Source of the DNA: Acidimicrobiaceae bacterium
GTDB taxonomy: Bacteria; Actinomycetota; Acidimicrobiia; Acidimicrobiales; UBA8592
NCBI GenBank assembly: GCA_002709645.1
Contig: PAQG01000042.1
Span: forward strand, 1-46,256
Direction of reading: 5' to 3'
DNA length: 46,256 bases
In this document: piece by piece, positions 9,162 through 17,930 of the stretch
How the letters are laid out: every line of letters begins with the position of its first letter
How positions within the stretch are numbered: the stretch's first letter is position 1
Translations under genes and position numbers: made by a program
The notes under the pieces: model-generated
Told to the model about the DNA's origin: nothing
What the model saw: only the letters and a program-made list of their open reading frames with translations
The model's database searches: none

Positions 9162-9845
9162 TCACACTCCGTTCGCTGTCCATCCACCATCCGCAAAGAT
9201 AGTAGTTCCTGTTATATAACTAGATTCTTTAGATAAAAGAAATTCCGCAACAGATGCAATTTCTTCTGCTTCACCAACTCTACCTTGCGGGACTCTCCCT
9301 TCGAGCCATGCCACCTGATCCGGGTCAATTAGACGCTCTTCTGTCATGGGGGTACGAATTGCTCCGGGAGCTATTGCATTTACCCTTATCCCCATAGGCG
9401 CGCCTTCAATAGCTGCTGCTTTCGTCAAAGAGGCAACCCCACCTTTTGTGGCAACATAATGTGCTTGACCCGGCACTGCTATAACAGCGTTCACTGATGC
9501 GATGTTCACAATGGAAGCCAACTCCCCTTCAGGGTGATTTCGAAATAAGGTCCTAATCCCTAGCCATGTTCCAGTTAAATTGACTTTAAGATGCCGCTCA
9601 AATTCTTCTATAGTTGTATCAACAATAAGATTCCTAGTTCGTATCCCCGCACAGTTAACAAGGCCACCCACTGGCCCAATCGTGTTAAATAATGAATTCC
9701 ATGAGTTCTCATCGCTCACGTCAAGTGCCTCATCTCCATCACCAGGTTTATTATCAACACCAATTACGTCATAGGATCGATCACGCAATGTCTGACTAAT
9801 TGATTTACCGATTCCTGATCCTGATCCTGTAACAATAATTTTCAT
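9162..9845 (-). CDS. Short-chain dehydrogenase/reductase (SDR)
   Basis: Compact 227-residue SDR with TGSGSGIG at 6-13, NCAG (instead of NNAG) at 64-67, Ser117, Tyr130 and Lys134 (YVATK), and IFADGGW near the C-terminus. It is part of a minus-strand run ligase - SDR - VOC - flavoprotein - ligase (11420 down to 5637) with very short gaps, so it probably acts on the same CoA-activated substrate. Confidence 0.9.
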   Translation of the reverse strand: MKIIVTGSGSGIGKSISQTLRDRSYDVIGVDNKPGDGDEALDVSDENSWNSLFNTIGPVGGLVNCAGIRTRNLIVDTTIEEFERHLKVNLTGTWLGIRTLFRNHPEGELASIVNIASVNAVIAVPGQAHYVATKGGVASLTKAAAIEGAPMGIRVNAIAPGAIRTPMTEERLIDPDQVAWLEGRVPQGRVGEAEEIASVAEFLLSKESSYITGTTIFADGGWTANGV

Positions 9846-9863
9846 CTCAACTCCAATCTTTCT

Positions 9864-11420
9864 TTAAACTAGTTTACCCAACTCGCCTTTAGCGACTTTC
9901 CCACCCGAAGACAATGGCAACTTATCAAGCACAATTAGAGTTTCAGGCCACCAATCAATGGTTACACCATTGTCTCTAAGGAAACTCTTAAGTTCCTCCA
10001 AAGAAAGTGACTCCCCATCATGCAATTGGACACAGGCAACGGCTGTTTCACCTAATTTAGGATGCGGCTTTGAGACTACCGCTACCAACGAAACTTTAGG
10101 ATGTGCTTCAACTTCGCGTTCTACAGCTACAGAAGAAATATTCTTCCCACCTCGAATAATAAAGTCGGAGGTTCGTCCCACAACTTTTAGCCACCCTTTG
10201 TCATCGATTTCTACCAGGTCTCCCATTAGAAACCATCCATCTTCGGTTATTAGTTCCTTATTCGCTTTTGAATCTTTCCAATAGCCGAGTGATAGAGCTG
10301 GGCCTTTGCATGCAGGCTGTCCCACACCCACATTTTCTAACCGGTCACCTGTTTTTGGGTCATAAAGCCTAACTTCCATTTCTGGAATGATTTGGCCACC
10401 AGTTGTATACCTTCTATTTGGTGGGTCGTATACCGTTGTTCCGCTCAAAGTTCCTGTTTCATTTGATCCATAGAAATTAAGCACTTTACAGCCTGATTTA
10501 TTTTCAAGATCCGCTGCTCGCTGCGGAGAAATTGCTTCTCCGCCAGTAAAAACAACTTTTAAAGATGATAGATCAACTTCGTCAGATTCATCTAAGATCA
10601 TTACGAATTGAGAAGAAACTGCACAAAGTACGGTGACAGAATGTTTTTCTATTAATTGAGCCGCTTTTCGTGCATTGAATTTTTGCTGAACCACACAGGG
10701 AACTCCTAGAAGAGTTGGAGTGACATGCGCCGTCCATAGCCCAAACCCAAATGGAGCTGGTACTACACTCATCCAGATTTCTTTAGTGGTCAGATTCCCG
10801 AAATCCACTGCTTTCTTATGGAAATAGAACCATCGATTTTGCGTTTGCATTACGCATTTAGGTAAGCCTGTGGTTCCAGATGTTGAATTAATGAACCAGA
10901 GGTCCGATGGCCCAATCACAGTAGATGAAATAGAAGCATTTCGAAAAAGTTCTGCAGCATCATCGGTTGGTTCGTCCACGATTATGTAACCCATTTGAAG
11001 TCTCTGCGCTATTTCATCTATCTGGCCCAACGGAGTTTGACTAATTGATAAGAGAAGTTGAGCGCCCGTTACCTGTGCGAGATGTGACAATTCTTTCATC
11101 CCCGCTCTCCAACCAACGCCGACCGCTACTATCCCTGATCGTTCGCAACCAAGATAGGAGGCGTGCACTCCCCCGCTATCTGGCATCCAAACAAGAACCC
11201 TGTCGCCAACCTCGGTGATTTTCGATAACTCCTTAGAGATAGCCGAAGCCCAACAGTGGTAGGAATCCCAATTTAAGCTTCCGTCAGCGCTTATATATGC
11301 GAGCCCATTAGGGTTATTTTCTGCATTATGACTAACAATGCTTGAAAGGCTCTTTGACTTTTCCCACCACCCAGACTCAACGTATTTCTTGATATCAGTC
11401 GTTGAGGTCACTGAGTTCAT
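9864..11420 (-). CDS. AMP-dependent acyl-CoA ligase (cyclohexanecarboxylate/benzoate-CoA ligase-like)
   Basis: 518-residue ANL ligase: WxxxxxTSGTTGLPK near 168-180, FYGSNETGT for adenine binding, GWFLMGDL hinge, GRTSDFIIRGGKNIS and a C-terminal catalytic Lys in GGKVAKGEL near 511. The N-terminus (WWEKSKSLSSIV) and overall layout resemble ligases acting on cyclic acids such as AliA or aminobenzoate-CoA ligases; this subfamily call is from memory of sequence style. It is preceded by the dioxygenase at 11430-12194 in the same direction with a 9-base gap. Confidence 0.88.
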   Translation of the reverse strand: MNSVTSTTDIKKYVESGWWEKSKSLSSIVSHNAENNPNGLAYISADGSLNWDSYHCWASAISKELSKITEVGDRVLVWMPDSGGVHASYLGCERSGIVAVGVGWRAGMKELSHLAQVTGAQLLLSISQTPLGQIDEIAQRLQMGYIIVDEPTDDAAELFRNASISSTVIGPSDLWFINSTSGTTGLPKCVMQTQNRWFYFHKKAVDFGNLTTKEIWMSVVPAPFGFGLWTAHVTPTLLGVPCVVQQKFNARKAAQLIEKHSVTVLCAVSSQFVMILDESDEVDLSSLKVVFTGGEAISPQRAADLENKSGCKVLNFYGSNETGTLSGTTVYDPPNRRYTTGGQIIPEMEVRLYDPKTGDRLENVGVGQPACKGPALSLGYWKDSKANKELITEDGWFLMGDLVEIDDKGWLKVVGRTSDFIIRGGKNISSVAVEREVEAHPKVSLVAVVSKPHPKLGETAVACVQLHDGESLSLEELKSFLRDNGVTIDWWPETLIVLDKLPLSSGGKVAKGELGKLV

Positions 11421-11429
11421 GACATTATC

Positions 11430-12194
11430 CTATTTGTCTTCTCTAAAGAGATCCATCGGGTCGTCGCCCCGAACGTACCCTAGAAATGGTTTTCGCATAG
11501 AATAACCAAGTAACGCTTGCAGTCTTGAATCTAGTTCTCTAGCTTCAGGGACTTGCACAGATATTAAATGCGTGTCCTGTGGACGCAACCAACTTTCCAC
11601 GTATTGGAGAATAATAGCTAAACGCGTAGAGTCAGATCGATTTGCTCCTCCAGCATGCCAAAGTGAACCTGAATATATTAAAGCAGAGCCTTTAGGCATG
11701 ATGATGATTTCTCTGTCATAAGATTTTTCCGGACTTTCTATATCACGTTTCTGATGACTATTGGGAATTACCACAGTCGCTCCGTTATCAACTGTAAAGT
11801 CGTCCAGAGCCCAGATTACGCCAAGATTAACGTCACGAAAGTCAGAAGGAAGTGGATAGATTCCATCATCAAAATGAAAAGCTTGCTCGGTTTCCCCAGG
11901 ATGAATCTGACATGCAACTGAAGCTCCGAGAAGAACATCTCCACAGTATTCGTTCACAACTTCTAGAATTATCTCATTTATAGCAATCTCATCAACTGAT
12001 CTGGTTTCTCCAAAAAGCGAATAGAGCCTCTTAGTTTTTGTTCCTACAAAGTTATTGTCACCGAAAGGAACCTTAGTTAATCGCTTTGATATATCCATTT
12101 CAACTTTTTTCACAATCGCGTTTGAAATGAGATTCTCAACCAAGGAGTAGCCCTTAACTTCAAGTTCAGAAATTATTTCTTGAATATCCTTCAT
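11430..12194 (-). CDS. Phytanoyl-CoA dioxygenase (PhyH) family oxygenase
   Basis: 254-residue non-haem Fe(II)/2-oxoglutarate oxygenase. The facial-triad HxD is in AFHFDDGIYP, and the distal His in LWHAGGANRS is followed by the 2-oxoglutarate-binding Arg in TRLAI. The conserved NGATVVIPNSHQ strand lies between them. Members hydroxylate at or near an activated carbon, including acyl-CoA substrates. It starts one base from the EamA transporter stop, so the two are co-transcribed, and precedes a ligase. Family confident, substrate unknown. Confidence 0.88.
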   Translation of the reverse strand: MKDIQEIISELEVKGYSLVENLISNAIVKKVEMDISKRLTKVPFGDNNFVGTKTKRLYSLFGETRSVDEIAINEIILEVVNEYCGDVLLGASVACQIHPGETEQAFHFDDGIYPLPSDFRDVNLGVIWALDDFTVDNGATVVIPNSHQKRDIESPEKSYDREIIIMPKGSALIYSGSLWHAGGANRSDSTRLAIILQYVESWLRPQDTHLISVQVPEARELDSRLQALLGYSMRKPFLGYVRGDDPMDLFREDK

Positions 12195-12195
12195 T

Positions 12196-13095
12196 TCATG
12201 ATTCCACCTTTGGGTTAATGGATGACTTCTGAGTCAGATACACGCCGAAAATGAGAATGACGCCTCCAAAGGCCGCCCAAGGAACAGGAAGATCTCCCAT
12301 TATTGCCCATGCCCATAACAATGCTGAGAATGGAATCGCATAGTTATATGCCATAGTTTTATTTGCCTCAAGTCGCTGCAAAGCCCAATACCAAAGATAA
12401 TAGGAAAAGATTGTCCCCCCAAGAACAGAGTAAATCATCCAACCCCATTGTGATGCTGAAAGTTTGTCTAAACTTCGGGCCGCCTGCGGGTAAAAGGGAA
12501 GCATTGCAATCGCTCCGATAATCAAACAGACTCCGATGGTGCTAAATGGCTCCAAGTCTCCAAGTTCACGTTTATAAATCACATTAAAAATCGCCCAAAC
12601 AAATGGTGAGAGAAGGCAAAGAGCAGCTCCCCATGGGTTATCTACTGCTAGCTCGCCTGTACCCGATCCAGCAATGATTACTAAGAAAGCTCCCGCAAAA
12701 GCAACAATGAAACCACCGATCTGGACTGTACGAAGCCTTTCCCGAAGAAGCCAAGCTGAAAATATAGCGGCAAATGCCGGTGACGTTGTTACCAGAACAG
12801 AAGCCAGTGAGGGTGAAAGATAATTTTGGGCATGGATAGCGGGCAGTTGCGAACCCGGTATACCTAACACTCCCAAGACCAATAGGACTTTATATTTCTC
12901 TTTGGGTATTCTCGGCCTTAATCCTTTAACGAAAGCAAAAACTACAAGAAATGAGACAGACACCAGCACAAAACGAATAGCAATTATCTCGGTTGCGCTA
13001 ACTGAAGACAGCATGTATGCATACGAAACAAACATCCCTCCCCATAAAAAAATAGTCACTACAAGAGCGATGTTGATTCTTGTAGTGCCAGTCAC
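12196..13095 (-). CDS. EamA/DMT-family membrane transporter
   Basis: 299 residues of predominantly hydrophobic sequence that can form about ten transmembrane helices in two EamA repeats, with positively charged loops such as KGLRPRIPKEKYK. The SPxFAAIFSAWLLRERL motif in the first repeat is typical of the DMT superfamily. The start codon is GTG at 13093-13095 with a strong GGGGAGGA just upstream; the nearby ATG is out of frame. It is probably an exporter or importer of a small organic metabolite, first in the minus-strand operon that continues into the oxygenase and ligase. Confidence 0.88.
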   Translation of the reverse strand: MTGTTRINIALVVTIFLWGGMFVSYAYMLSSVSATEIIAIRFVLVSVSFLVVFAFVKGLRPRIPKEKYKVLLVLGVLGIPGSQLPAIHAQNYLSPSLASVLVTTSPAFAAIFSAWLLRERLRTVQIGGFIVAFAGAFLVIIAGSGTGELAVDNPWGAALCLLSPFVWAIFNVIYKRELGDLEPFSTIGVCLIIGAIAMLPFYPQAARSLDKLSASQWGWMIYSVLGGTIFSYYLWYWALQRLEANKTMAYNYAIPFSALLWAWAIMGDLPVPWAAFGGVILIFGVYLTQKSSINPKVES

Positions 13096-13214
13096 ATATC
13101 CTCCCCACTCTTATCAAAGATAAATCATTATTAAATCCATCTTCGTATGAGTTTTACAAGAAAGAAAATAATTAATAGATTTCGTGTGAAGCAAATAACT
13201 TATGGAGGTAGACA

Positions 13215-13985
13215 ATGGAAGATATTTTGGTTGATAGACGTGGAGAAGTTCTCTGGATTACTTTGAATCGCCCAGAACGTTTAAATTCGTATGGCCGCCA
13301 AACCGTTGATGAGATTATTCTGGCATTACGAGAAAACATGGATGCACGAGTAGGTGTTATTACTGGTGAAGGTAGAGCTTTCTGCGCAGGTGGATATTTA
13401 GGAAATCTCGCTGAAGCGGATTTTTGGAATGTGCGATCTATGTTCACGGGAAGTTTAGAGTTATTTGATGCTATAAGAAATGCCCCTTTCCCTATTATTG
13501 CCGCAGTCAATGGAGGAGCATTTGGCGGAGGAAATGAACTCGTTGTTATGTGCGACCTAGCTATCGCTGCAGAAAGTGCCCAACTTGGACAGACAGGGGT
13601 CAAAGTAGGTAGCGCGCCAGTCTTAGGTGGAACCAATTTACTAGCAATGACAATCGGGGAAAAAAGAGCCAAAGAAGTGTCATTCTTATGTAGAAAATAT
13701 TCAGCGCAGGAAGCATTTGAACTTGGTTGGATCAATAAAGTAGTTCCGGATGAAGACCTCAATAATGAAGTTGATATTTGGTGTCAAGAAATCATACAAA
13801 TGAGTGCACGTTATTTAGAAGTGGCGAAAGCTAGCTCTAACGTTATGTACCACCAAATGAGAGACAACATGGTCAATAGTCTCGGTGCTTTAATCCAAGC
13901 AATTGGGTCTCCAGACATGCTTGAAGGCGCCAATGCCTTCATGGAAAAGAGGAAACCTCAATTTCCTCGACGTGATGAACGCTAG
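13215..13985 (+). CDS. Enoyl-CoA hydratase/crotonase family, BadI/MenB-like hydrolase
   Basis: 256-residue crotonase. Oxyanion-hole segments are GRAFCAGGYLG near 54-64 and AVNGGAFGGGNEL near 96-108. The later block GSAPVLGGTNLL, then GEKRAKEVSFLCR and YSAQEAFELGW, and the tail EGANAFMEKRKPQFP are, as I recall the family, closer to MenB and the 2-ketocyclohexanecarboxyl-CoA hydrolase BadI than to ordinary enoyl-CoA hydratases. If so it would open an alicyclic ring by retro-Claisen hydrolysis. GGAGG precedes the ATG. It leads a plus-strand operon with a ligase and an unknown duplicated protein. Confidence 0.85.
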   Translation: MEDILVDRRGEVLWITLNRPERLNSYGRQTVDEIILALRENMDARVGVITGEGRAFCAGGYLGNLAEADFWNVRSMFTGSLELFDAIRNAPFPIIAAVNGGAFGGGNELVVMCDLAIAAESAQLGQTGVKVGSAPVLGGTNLLAMTIGEKRAKEVSFLCRKYSAQEAFELGWINKVVPDEDLNNEVDIWCQEIIQMSARYLEVAKASSNVMYHQMRDNMVNSLGALIQAIGSPDMLEGANAFMEKRKPQFPRRDER

Positions 13986-13991
13986 GTTCAA

Positions 13992-15656
13992 ATGACCAAG
14001 TTCTATGATGAATATGACCCGACATTCCCATCAAGGTTAGACTGGAGTTCACCGACGGTTCTCCGCGAAAGAGTTCGCAGACACCCCGAAAAGGCCTACT
14101 TAGAAGTGCCCTGGGCAAATGAATCATATACATATGCTGAAACACTTGACTTAGCAGAACGAGTTGGTTCAGGAATGCTAACTGCTGGAGCATCAGCGGG
14201 AGATCGAGTCCTAATAATGATCCCCAACTGTTCAGCTTACATTTTTGCATGGCTGGGAAGTTCAATAGCTGGGCTTGTTGAAGTTCCGATAAACACTGCA
14301 TACCGCGGTGCCTTTCTCGCACACCAAGTCTCAACAACAACACCTTCTATAGCTGTTATCTCTCCAGAGTACGTGGAAAGAATCCTTGACGTCTCTGACT
14401 CATTCGAAACGGTGAAACATTTCTTTCTAGTAGGCAATGACGATGATATTGAAAATGCATTATCAGTCTTACATGATCACAATAAAGCAGCTTCAAGGTG
14501 GAACGACCTGCTCACTTCCGAAAGGATCGCCCTACCTGATGTAATGCATTCAGACTTAGGATCCATTTTCTTTACTTCAGGAACTACTGGCCTTTCCAAA
14601 GGAGTGATGATGCCTCATGCGCATATGTATTTGTTCGCTGATGAGACTGTTTCGCTTACAAGACTTACGGAAAATGATACTTATATGTCATGCGGGCCTT
14701 TATTTCATGGAAATTCACAGTTTCTCGCTGCGTACCCAGCATTAATAGCAGGGTCAAGATATGTCTTGCAGGAACGCTTCAGTGCTTCAGAATGGATAAA
14801 CCAAATCCGCTCTTGCAAAGCCACAGTCACTAATTTTATTGGAGTAATGATGGACTTTGTCTGGCAACAAGAGCCAAAACCTGAAGATTCCGATAACGAC
14901 CTTCGTTGTGTTTTTGCCGCTCCAACAGCAAGTTCAATACTTGAGGACTATAAGCAACGATTCGGAATTGAAGCTTTTGTGGAGGTATTTGGGTTAACAG
15001 AAACATGCATGCCGATATTAACTCCATATGGCATTGACCGACCCGCTGGGGCCGCTGGATTACTTAATAAGGAATGGTTTGATATTCGACTGGTAAACCC
15101 TGAAACGGATGAAGAAGTTGAGATAGGCGAAGTTGGGGAACTTGTGGTTCGCGCCAATTACCCATTTACTTCTTGCCAAGGATATTTTGATATGCCGGAG
15201 AAAACAGTTGAAGCATTTCGTAATCTCTGGTTTCATACCGGAGATGGACTCAAACGAGATGAAGATGGCTGGTATTATTTTGTAGACCGCCTCAAAGATG
15301 CACTCCGCAGAAGGGGGGAGAATATAAGCTCCTATGAAGTTGAGCAAGCTCTTTCCTCGCATCCGTTAATTGGTGAAGTCGCCGCTATCGGGGTTCCTGC
15401 TGATCAGGAAGCAGGAGAAGACGAAGTTATGGTCTTCATAGTCCCAGAAGAAGGCGCGCAAATCTCTCCCGACGAGGTTTGGGAATATTCCCAAAAACAA
15501 CTTCCTGATTTTGCTATCCCGAGATACATCCATTTCCTTCAAGAGTTACCGAAAACCCCTTCAGAAAAAGTACGGAAGATTGAGCTACGCGAAATGGGAG
15601 TTGCCTCTGACACAAATGATCGAGGTCCTCAGCGCAGAAAGAATAGGGAGAAATGA
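13992..15656 (+). CDS. AMP-dependent acyl-CoA ligase (CaiC-like)
   Basis: 554-residue ANL ligase: P-loop FFTSGTTGLSKG near 192-203, VFGLTETCMP for adenine binding, WFHTGDGL hinge, and DALRRRGENISSYEVE, which marks the carnitine/crotonobetaine-CoA ligase-like branch. The C-terminal Lys region is PSEKVRKIEL. It follows the BadI-like hydrolase by six bases and its TGA overlaps the ATG of the duplicated unknown protein (ATGA at 15653-15656). It presumably supplies the CoA ester used by the flanking enzymes. Confidence 0.92.
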   Translation: MTKFYDEYDPTFPSRLDWSSPTVLRERVRRHPEKAYLEVPWANESYTYAETLDLAERVGSGMLTAGASAGDRVLIMIPNCSAYIFAWLGSSIAGLVEVPINTAYRGAFLAHQVSTTTPSIAVISPEYVERILDVSDSFETVKHFFLVGNDDDIENALSVLHDHNKAASRWNDLLTSERIALPDVMHSDLGSIFFTSGTTGLSKGVMMPHAHMYLFADETVSLTRLTENDTYMSCGPLFHGNSQFLAAYPALIAGSRYVLQERFSASEWINQIRSCKATVTNFIGVMMDFVWQQEPKPEDSDNDLRCVFAAPTASSILEDYKQRFGIEAFVEVFGLTETCMPILTPYGIDRPAGAAGLLNKEWFDIRLVNPETDEEVEIGEVGELVVRANYPFTSCQGYFDMPEKTVEAFRNLWFHTGDGLKRDEDGWYYFVDRLKDALRRRGENISSYEVEQALSSHPLIGEVAAIGVPADQEAGEDEVMVFIVPEEGAQISPDEVWEYSQKQLPDFAIPRYIHFLQELPKTPSEKVRKIELREMGVASDTNDRGPQRRKNREK

Positions 15657-16498
15657 ACTCCGAAGACAAACAGACTGTTGTATTTCAAGATTCTTCTTGG
15701 ACTGGGTCCATTATCGCAATGGATTCTGCATACGATGTTGATCAAAGGAACACTGAGATTGATGTTTGCGTCAATGCTTCGTACTGTGGCGTTCTCCCAG
15801 CAAGGTTTATTGCCGAGCACGCTCCTCGAGCAGCTATCGGTATGGATTGTGGAATAGGCCCTGAAGGTTCAGCTATTGCAGGATTATGGTATTTAGAAGC
15901 TTTAGCTATTCCCGCTGCAGTAGCCGATGTCATGACAGCCCATCTTGGTAACGGAGTTCATCTCTATGAAAACGGAATCATTAGTTTTGCGAACCAACCT
16001 GCCATTGATTGCGGAGTCGGACCTGGAATGAGCGTCAAAGACGCTGCCCTACTACTTCTAGAGCAGAAACCCCAGCAAGCACGAGCTTCCGAAATAACGA
16101 ATCGCACGGTTATGGAAACTTCCCCAGACGGAAGACACGTAATAGCTACAGATTCAATCGCGTTTGGAACAGATGAAGATACCGACACCAATGTTTTGGT
16201 TACTGCCGGTCACACTGGCAGATCAGCAGTACCTTACCTTCTTAAATGCAAGCCTCGGGGGTTCATTTGTAGCGATGGAGGCCGCGGGATGGACGATTCA
16301 GGAATGGCAGGATTATATATAGTCGAAGAAGAAGGGTTAGCAGGCGCAACTGTTGATGCTACAAAAGCAAGAATGGGTAATGGGCTATCCCATTACCATG
16401 ATGGGATTATTTCCGCCGTGAATTCTCTTGCAGAAAACAAAGGCGTATCGCTAGGTATGACGGCACAGGAAGCAGCTAGTCTTCTGCTGATAAAGTAA
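15653..16498 (+). CDS. Uncharacterised internally duplicated protein (copy 1)
   Basis: 281 residues; I do not recognise a named family. The protein is a tandem repeat of one unit of about 120 residues. Repeat 1 (about 18-138) runs IIAMDS, ASYCGVLPARF, APRAAIGMDCGIGPEGSAIAGLWYLEA, then LGNGVHLYENGIIS and GVGPGMSVKDAALLLL. Repeat 2 (about 161-281) runs VIATDS, AGHTGRSAVPYL, KPRGFICSDGGRGMDDSGMAGL, then MGNGLSHYHDGIISAVN and GVSLGMTAQEAASLLL. Both keep a D/G-rich loop and a GNGxxxYxxGIIS segment. No signal peptide or membrane helix is seen, so it is likely cytoplasmic. Translation is coupled to the ligase upstream. A paralog lies at 36230-37102, also coupled in an operon with a ligase. Function unknown. 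Confidence 0.9.
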   Translation: MNSEDKQTVVFQDSSWTGSIIAMDSAYDVDQRNTEIDVCVNASYCGVLPARFIAEHAPRAAIGMDCGIGPEGSAIAGLWYLEALAIPAAVADVMTAHLGNGVHLYENGIISFANQPAIDCGVGPGMSVKDAALLLLEQKPQQARASEITNRTVMETSPDGRHVIATDSIAFGTDEDTDTNVLVTAGHTGRSAVPYLLKCKPRGFICSDGGRGMDDSGMAGLYIVEEEGLAGATVDATKARMGNGLSHYHDGIISAVNSLAENKGVSLGMTAQEAASLLLIK

Positions 16499-16553
16499 GC
16501 AGCATATAAAAATGTATGTCACCATACAGAAGTCCAAAAATAATAGTTCTGGG

Positions 16554-16582
16554 TTGACCAGACTTGCATTGGCATGTTTAAT
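16554..16582 (+). promoter_or_regulatory. Candidate sigma70-type promoter of the liv operon
   Basis: TTGACC (16554-16559) and TTTAAT (16577-16582) are separated by 17 bases, with a TG just before the -10. They lie 70 bases upstream of the binding-protein ATG in the 153-base gap after the duplicated protein gene. A second TTGACA (16582-16587) lies just downstream without an obvious -10 partner. Confidence 0.5.
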
Positions 16583-16603
16583 TGACACAAATAACAATTT
16601 AAA

Positions 16604-16634
16604 CACTCTCACTCGCCGCTGGTTGGAGAGAGTG
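16604..16634 (+). promoter_or_regulatory. Leader hairpin before the liv binding-protein gene
   Basis: CACTCTC (16604-16610) pairs perfectly with GAGAGTG (16628-16634) around a 17-base loop, placed between the candidate promoter and the Shine-Dalgarno (AGGGG, about 16641-16645). It is not followed by a T run, so it is more likely an mRNA-stabilising or regulatory leader structure, or an operator, than a terminator. Confidence 0.4.
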
Positions 16635-16651
16635 CTTATAGAGGGGAAATA

Positions 16652-17905
16652 ATGAAAAGTAAATTATGGAAATTGCTTGCAATTTTTGCCGTGTTAGGTC
16701 TAGTTGCCGTCGGCTGTGGAGACGATGATGACTCCAGCAGTTCAAGCAGCGAAGCCTCAAGCAGCGAAGAAGCCTCAAGCAGCGAAGCCGCAGAGGAAGA
16801 GTGCGAACTAGGCAGAGGCGTCAGCGATGACAAAATCCTCTTTGGTTCATCTCAGCCAATGACAGGTAACCTCGCAGCTCTTGGTGAACAAGCTGTACTT
16901 GCTATGGAAGTAACAAAAGACCGAATCAACGAAGCTGGTGGAATCAATGGCCGAATGATTGACTTCATTGTCCAAGATGACGCATACAACCCTGAAAAAA
17001 CGGTTGCTAATGCTCAGTACTTCATTGAGCAAGAAAAAGTCTTTGCTATCTGGGCCAGTATCGGTTCAGCTCCATTGAAAGCAGCGCTGCCAATTCACAA
17101 TGAGAATAATACGCTAACGCTGTTCCCTTGGGCACAGGACCTTAGCTTCTACGATGTTGACGTAAATCCGCTGTTCTTCTCAGTGAACCCATCAGCATAC
17201 GCTCAAACATTTGGCTTCGGTAAAGTGCTTGTAGAGACCTACGGTCTTGATGGAATCCAAGTTGGTTTGATGACAATTAACTCAGTTGATGGTCAGCAAA
17301 CAGTTGATGGATTCAAAGACAGTATTGGCGGATCAGCTCTTGTTGATGAGCAAACTTGGGAACGAGATTCCACTACCTACGGACCTCAGATCCTGTCATT
17401 CATTGATTCAGGAGTAACCGATGTATACATTGGAACTGGCGATACCCAATTTGCGCAGTTCCTGCTTGAAGCAGACCAATTAGGTCTAGATGCACGTTTC
17501 TGGGGATCAACCGGAACCATCTCTGCCAACAGTATTGAATTGGCCGGAGATCTTTCTGAAGGCGCCTATGGTGTTAACGTTATTTCTTCAGCTAATGGCG
17601 ACAAGCCAGGTCTGAATGCATACCGTGAAGCTATGTTCGCTGCGGGAGCTACAGAAGCTCAAATTAGTACTGCTAGCTTGCTTGCATATACAGGTGGTCT
17701 AGTACTTGAAGAAGGGCTAAATAGAGCCGGCGAGTGCCTAAACAGCCAGACTCTTTCAGCAGCTTTTGAAAGCATTACTGACTTCTCCACGGGTGGCATT
17801 ATGCGTCCTTTGAACTTCTCAAGTGATAATCACCTTGGGAACAATGACGTAATCATTCTCCAAGTACAAAATGGAGTTTGGGTCGAAGTAGAAAACCTCG
17901 GTTAA
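16652..17905 (+). CDS. livK: ABC transporter substrate-binding lipoprotein, Liv type
   Basis: 417-residue type 1 periplasmic binding protein (Peripla_BP_6 fold). An N-terminal lipoprotein signal peptide ends in a lipobox with Cys22 (GLVAVGC), followed by an Asp run and a Ser/Glu-rich spacer that tethers the domain to the membrane. The mature domain starts near VSDDKILFGSSQPMTG and contains EAGGINGRMI and IVQDDAYNPEKT, typical of branched-chain amino-acid and aromatic-acid binding proteins. It heads the liv operon. In this catabolic setting the ligand may be a carboxylate rather than an amino acid, which is inference. Confidence 0.93.
   Translation: MKSKLWKLLAIFAVLGLVAVGCGDDDDSSSSSSEASSSEEASSSEAAEEECELGRGVSDDKILFGSSQPMTGNLAALGEQAVLAMEVTKDRINEAGGINGRMIDFIVQDDAYNPEKTVANAQYFIEQEKVFAIWASIGSAPLKAALPIHNENNTLTLFPWAQDLSFYDVDVNPLFFSVNPSAYAQTFGFGKVLVETYGLDGIQVGLMTINSVDGQQTVDGFKDSIGGSALVDEQTWERDSTTYGPQILSFIDSGVTDVYIGTGDTQFAQFLLEADQLGLDARFWGSTGTISANSIELAGDLSEGAYGVNVISSANGDKPGLNAYREAMFAAGATEAQISTASLLAYTGGLVLEEGLNRAGECLNSQTLSAAFESITDFSTGGIMRPLNFSSDNHLGNNDVIILQVQNGVWVEVENLG
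16742..16789 (+). repeat. Imperfect tandem repeat encoding the Ser/Glu linker
   Basis: Three consecutive copies of TCAAGCAGCGAAGCC (15, 18 and 15 bases; the middle copy has an extra GAA). They encode the SSSEASSSEE-like spacer after the lipobox cysteine. The unit could vary in copy number by slippage without shifting the frame. Confidence 0.8.
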
Positions 17906-17930
17906 TCTAACCTAGGAGTTCATTCGAACT

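Noticed and set aside
13172-13762. Minus-strand open frame of 196 codons
   Set aside because: Antisense to the crotonase at 13215, which has full family motifs.
16513-16528. Small hairpin TGTATG/CATACA after the duplicated protein gene as a terminator
   Set aside because: Only six A/T-rich pairs and no T run follows; too weak to call.
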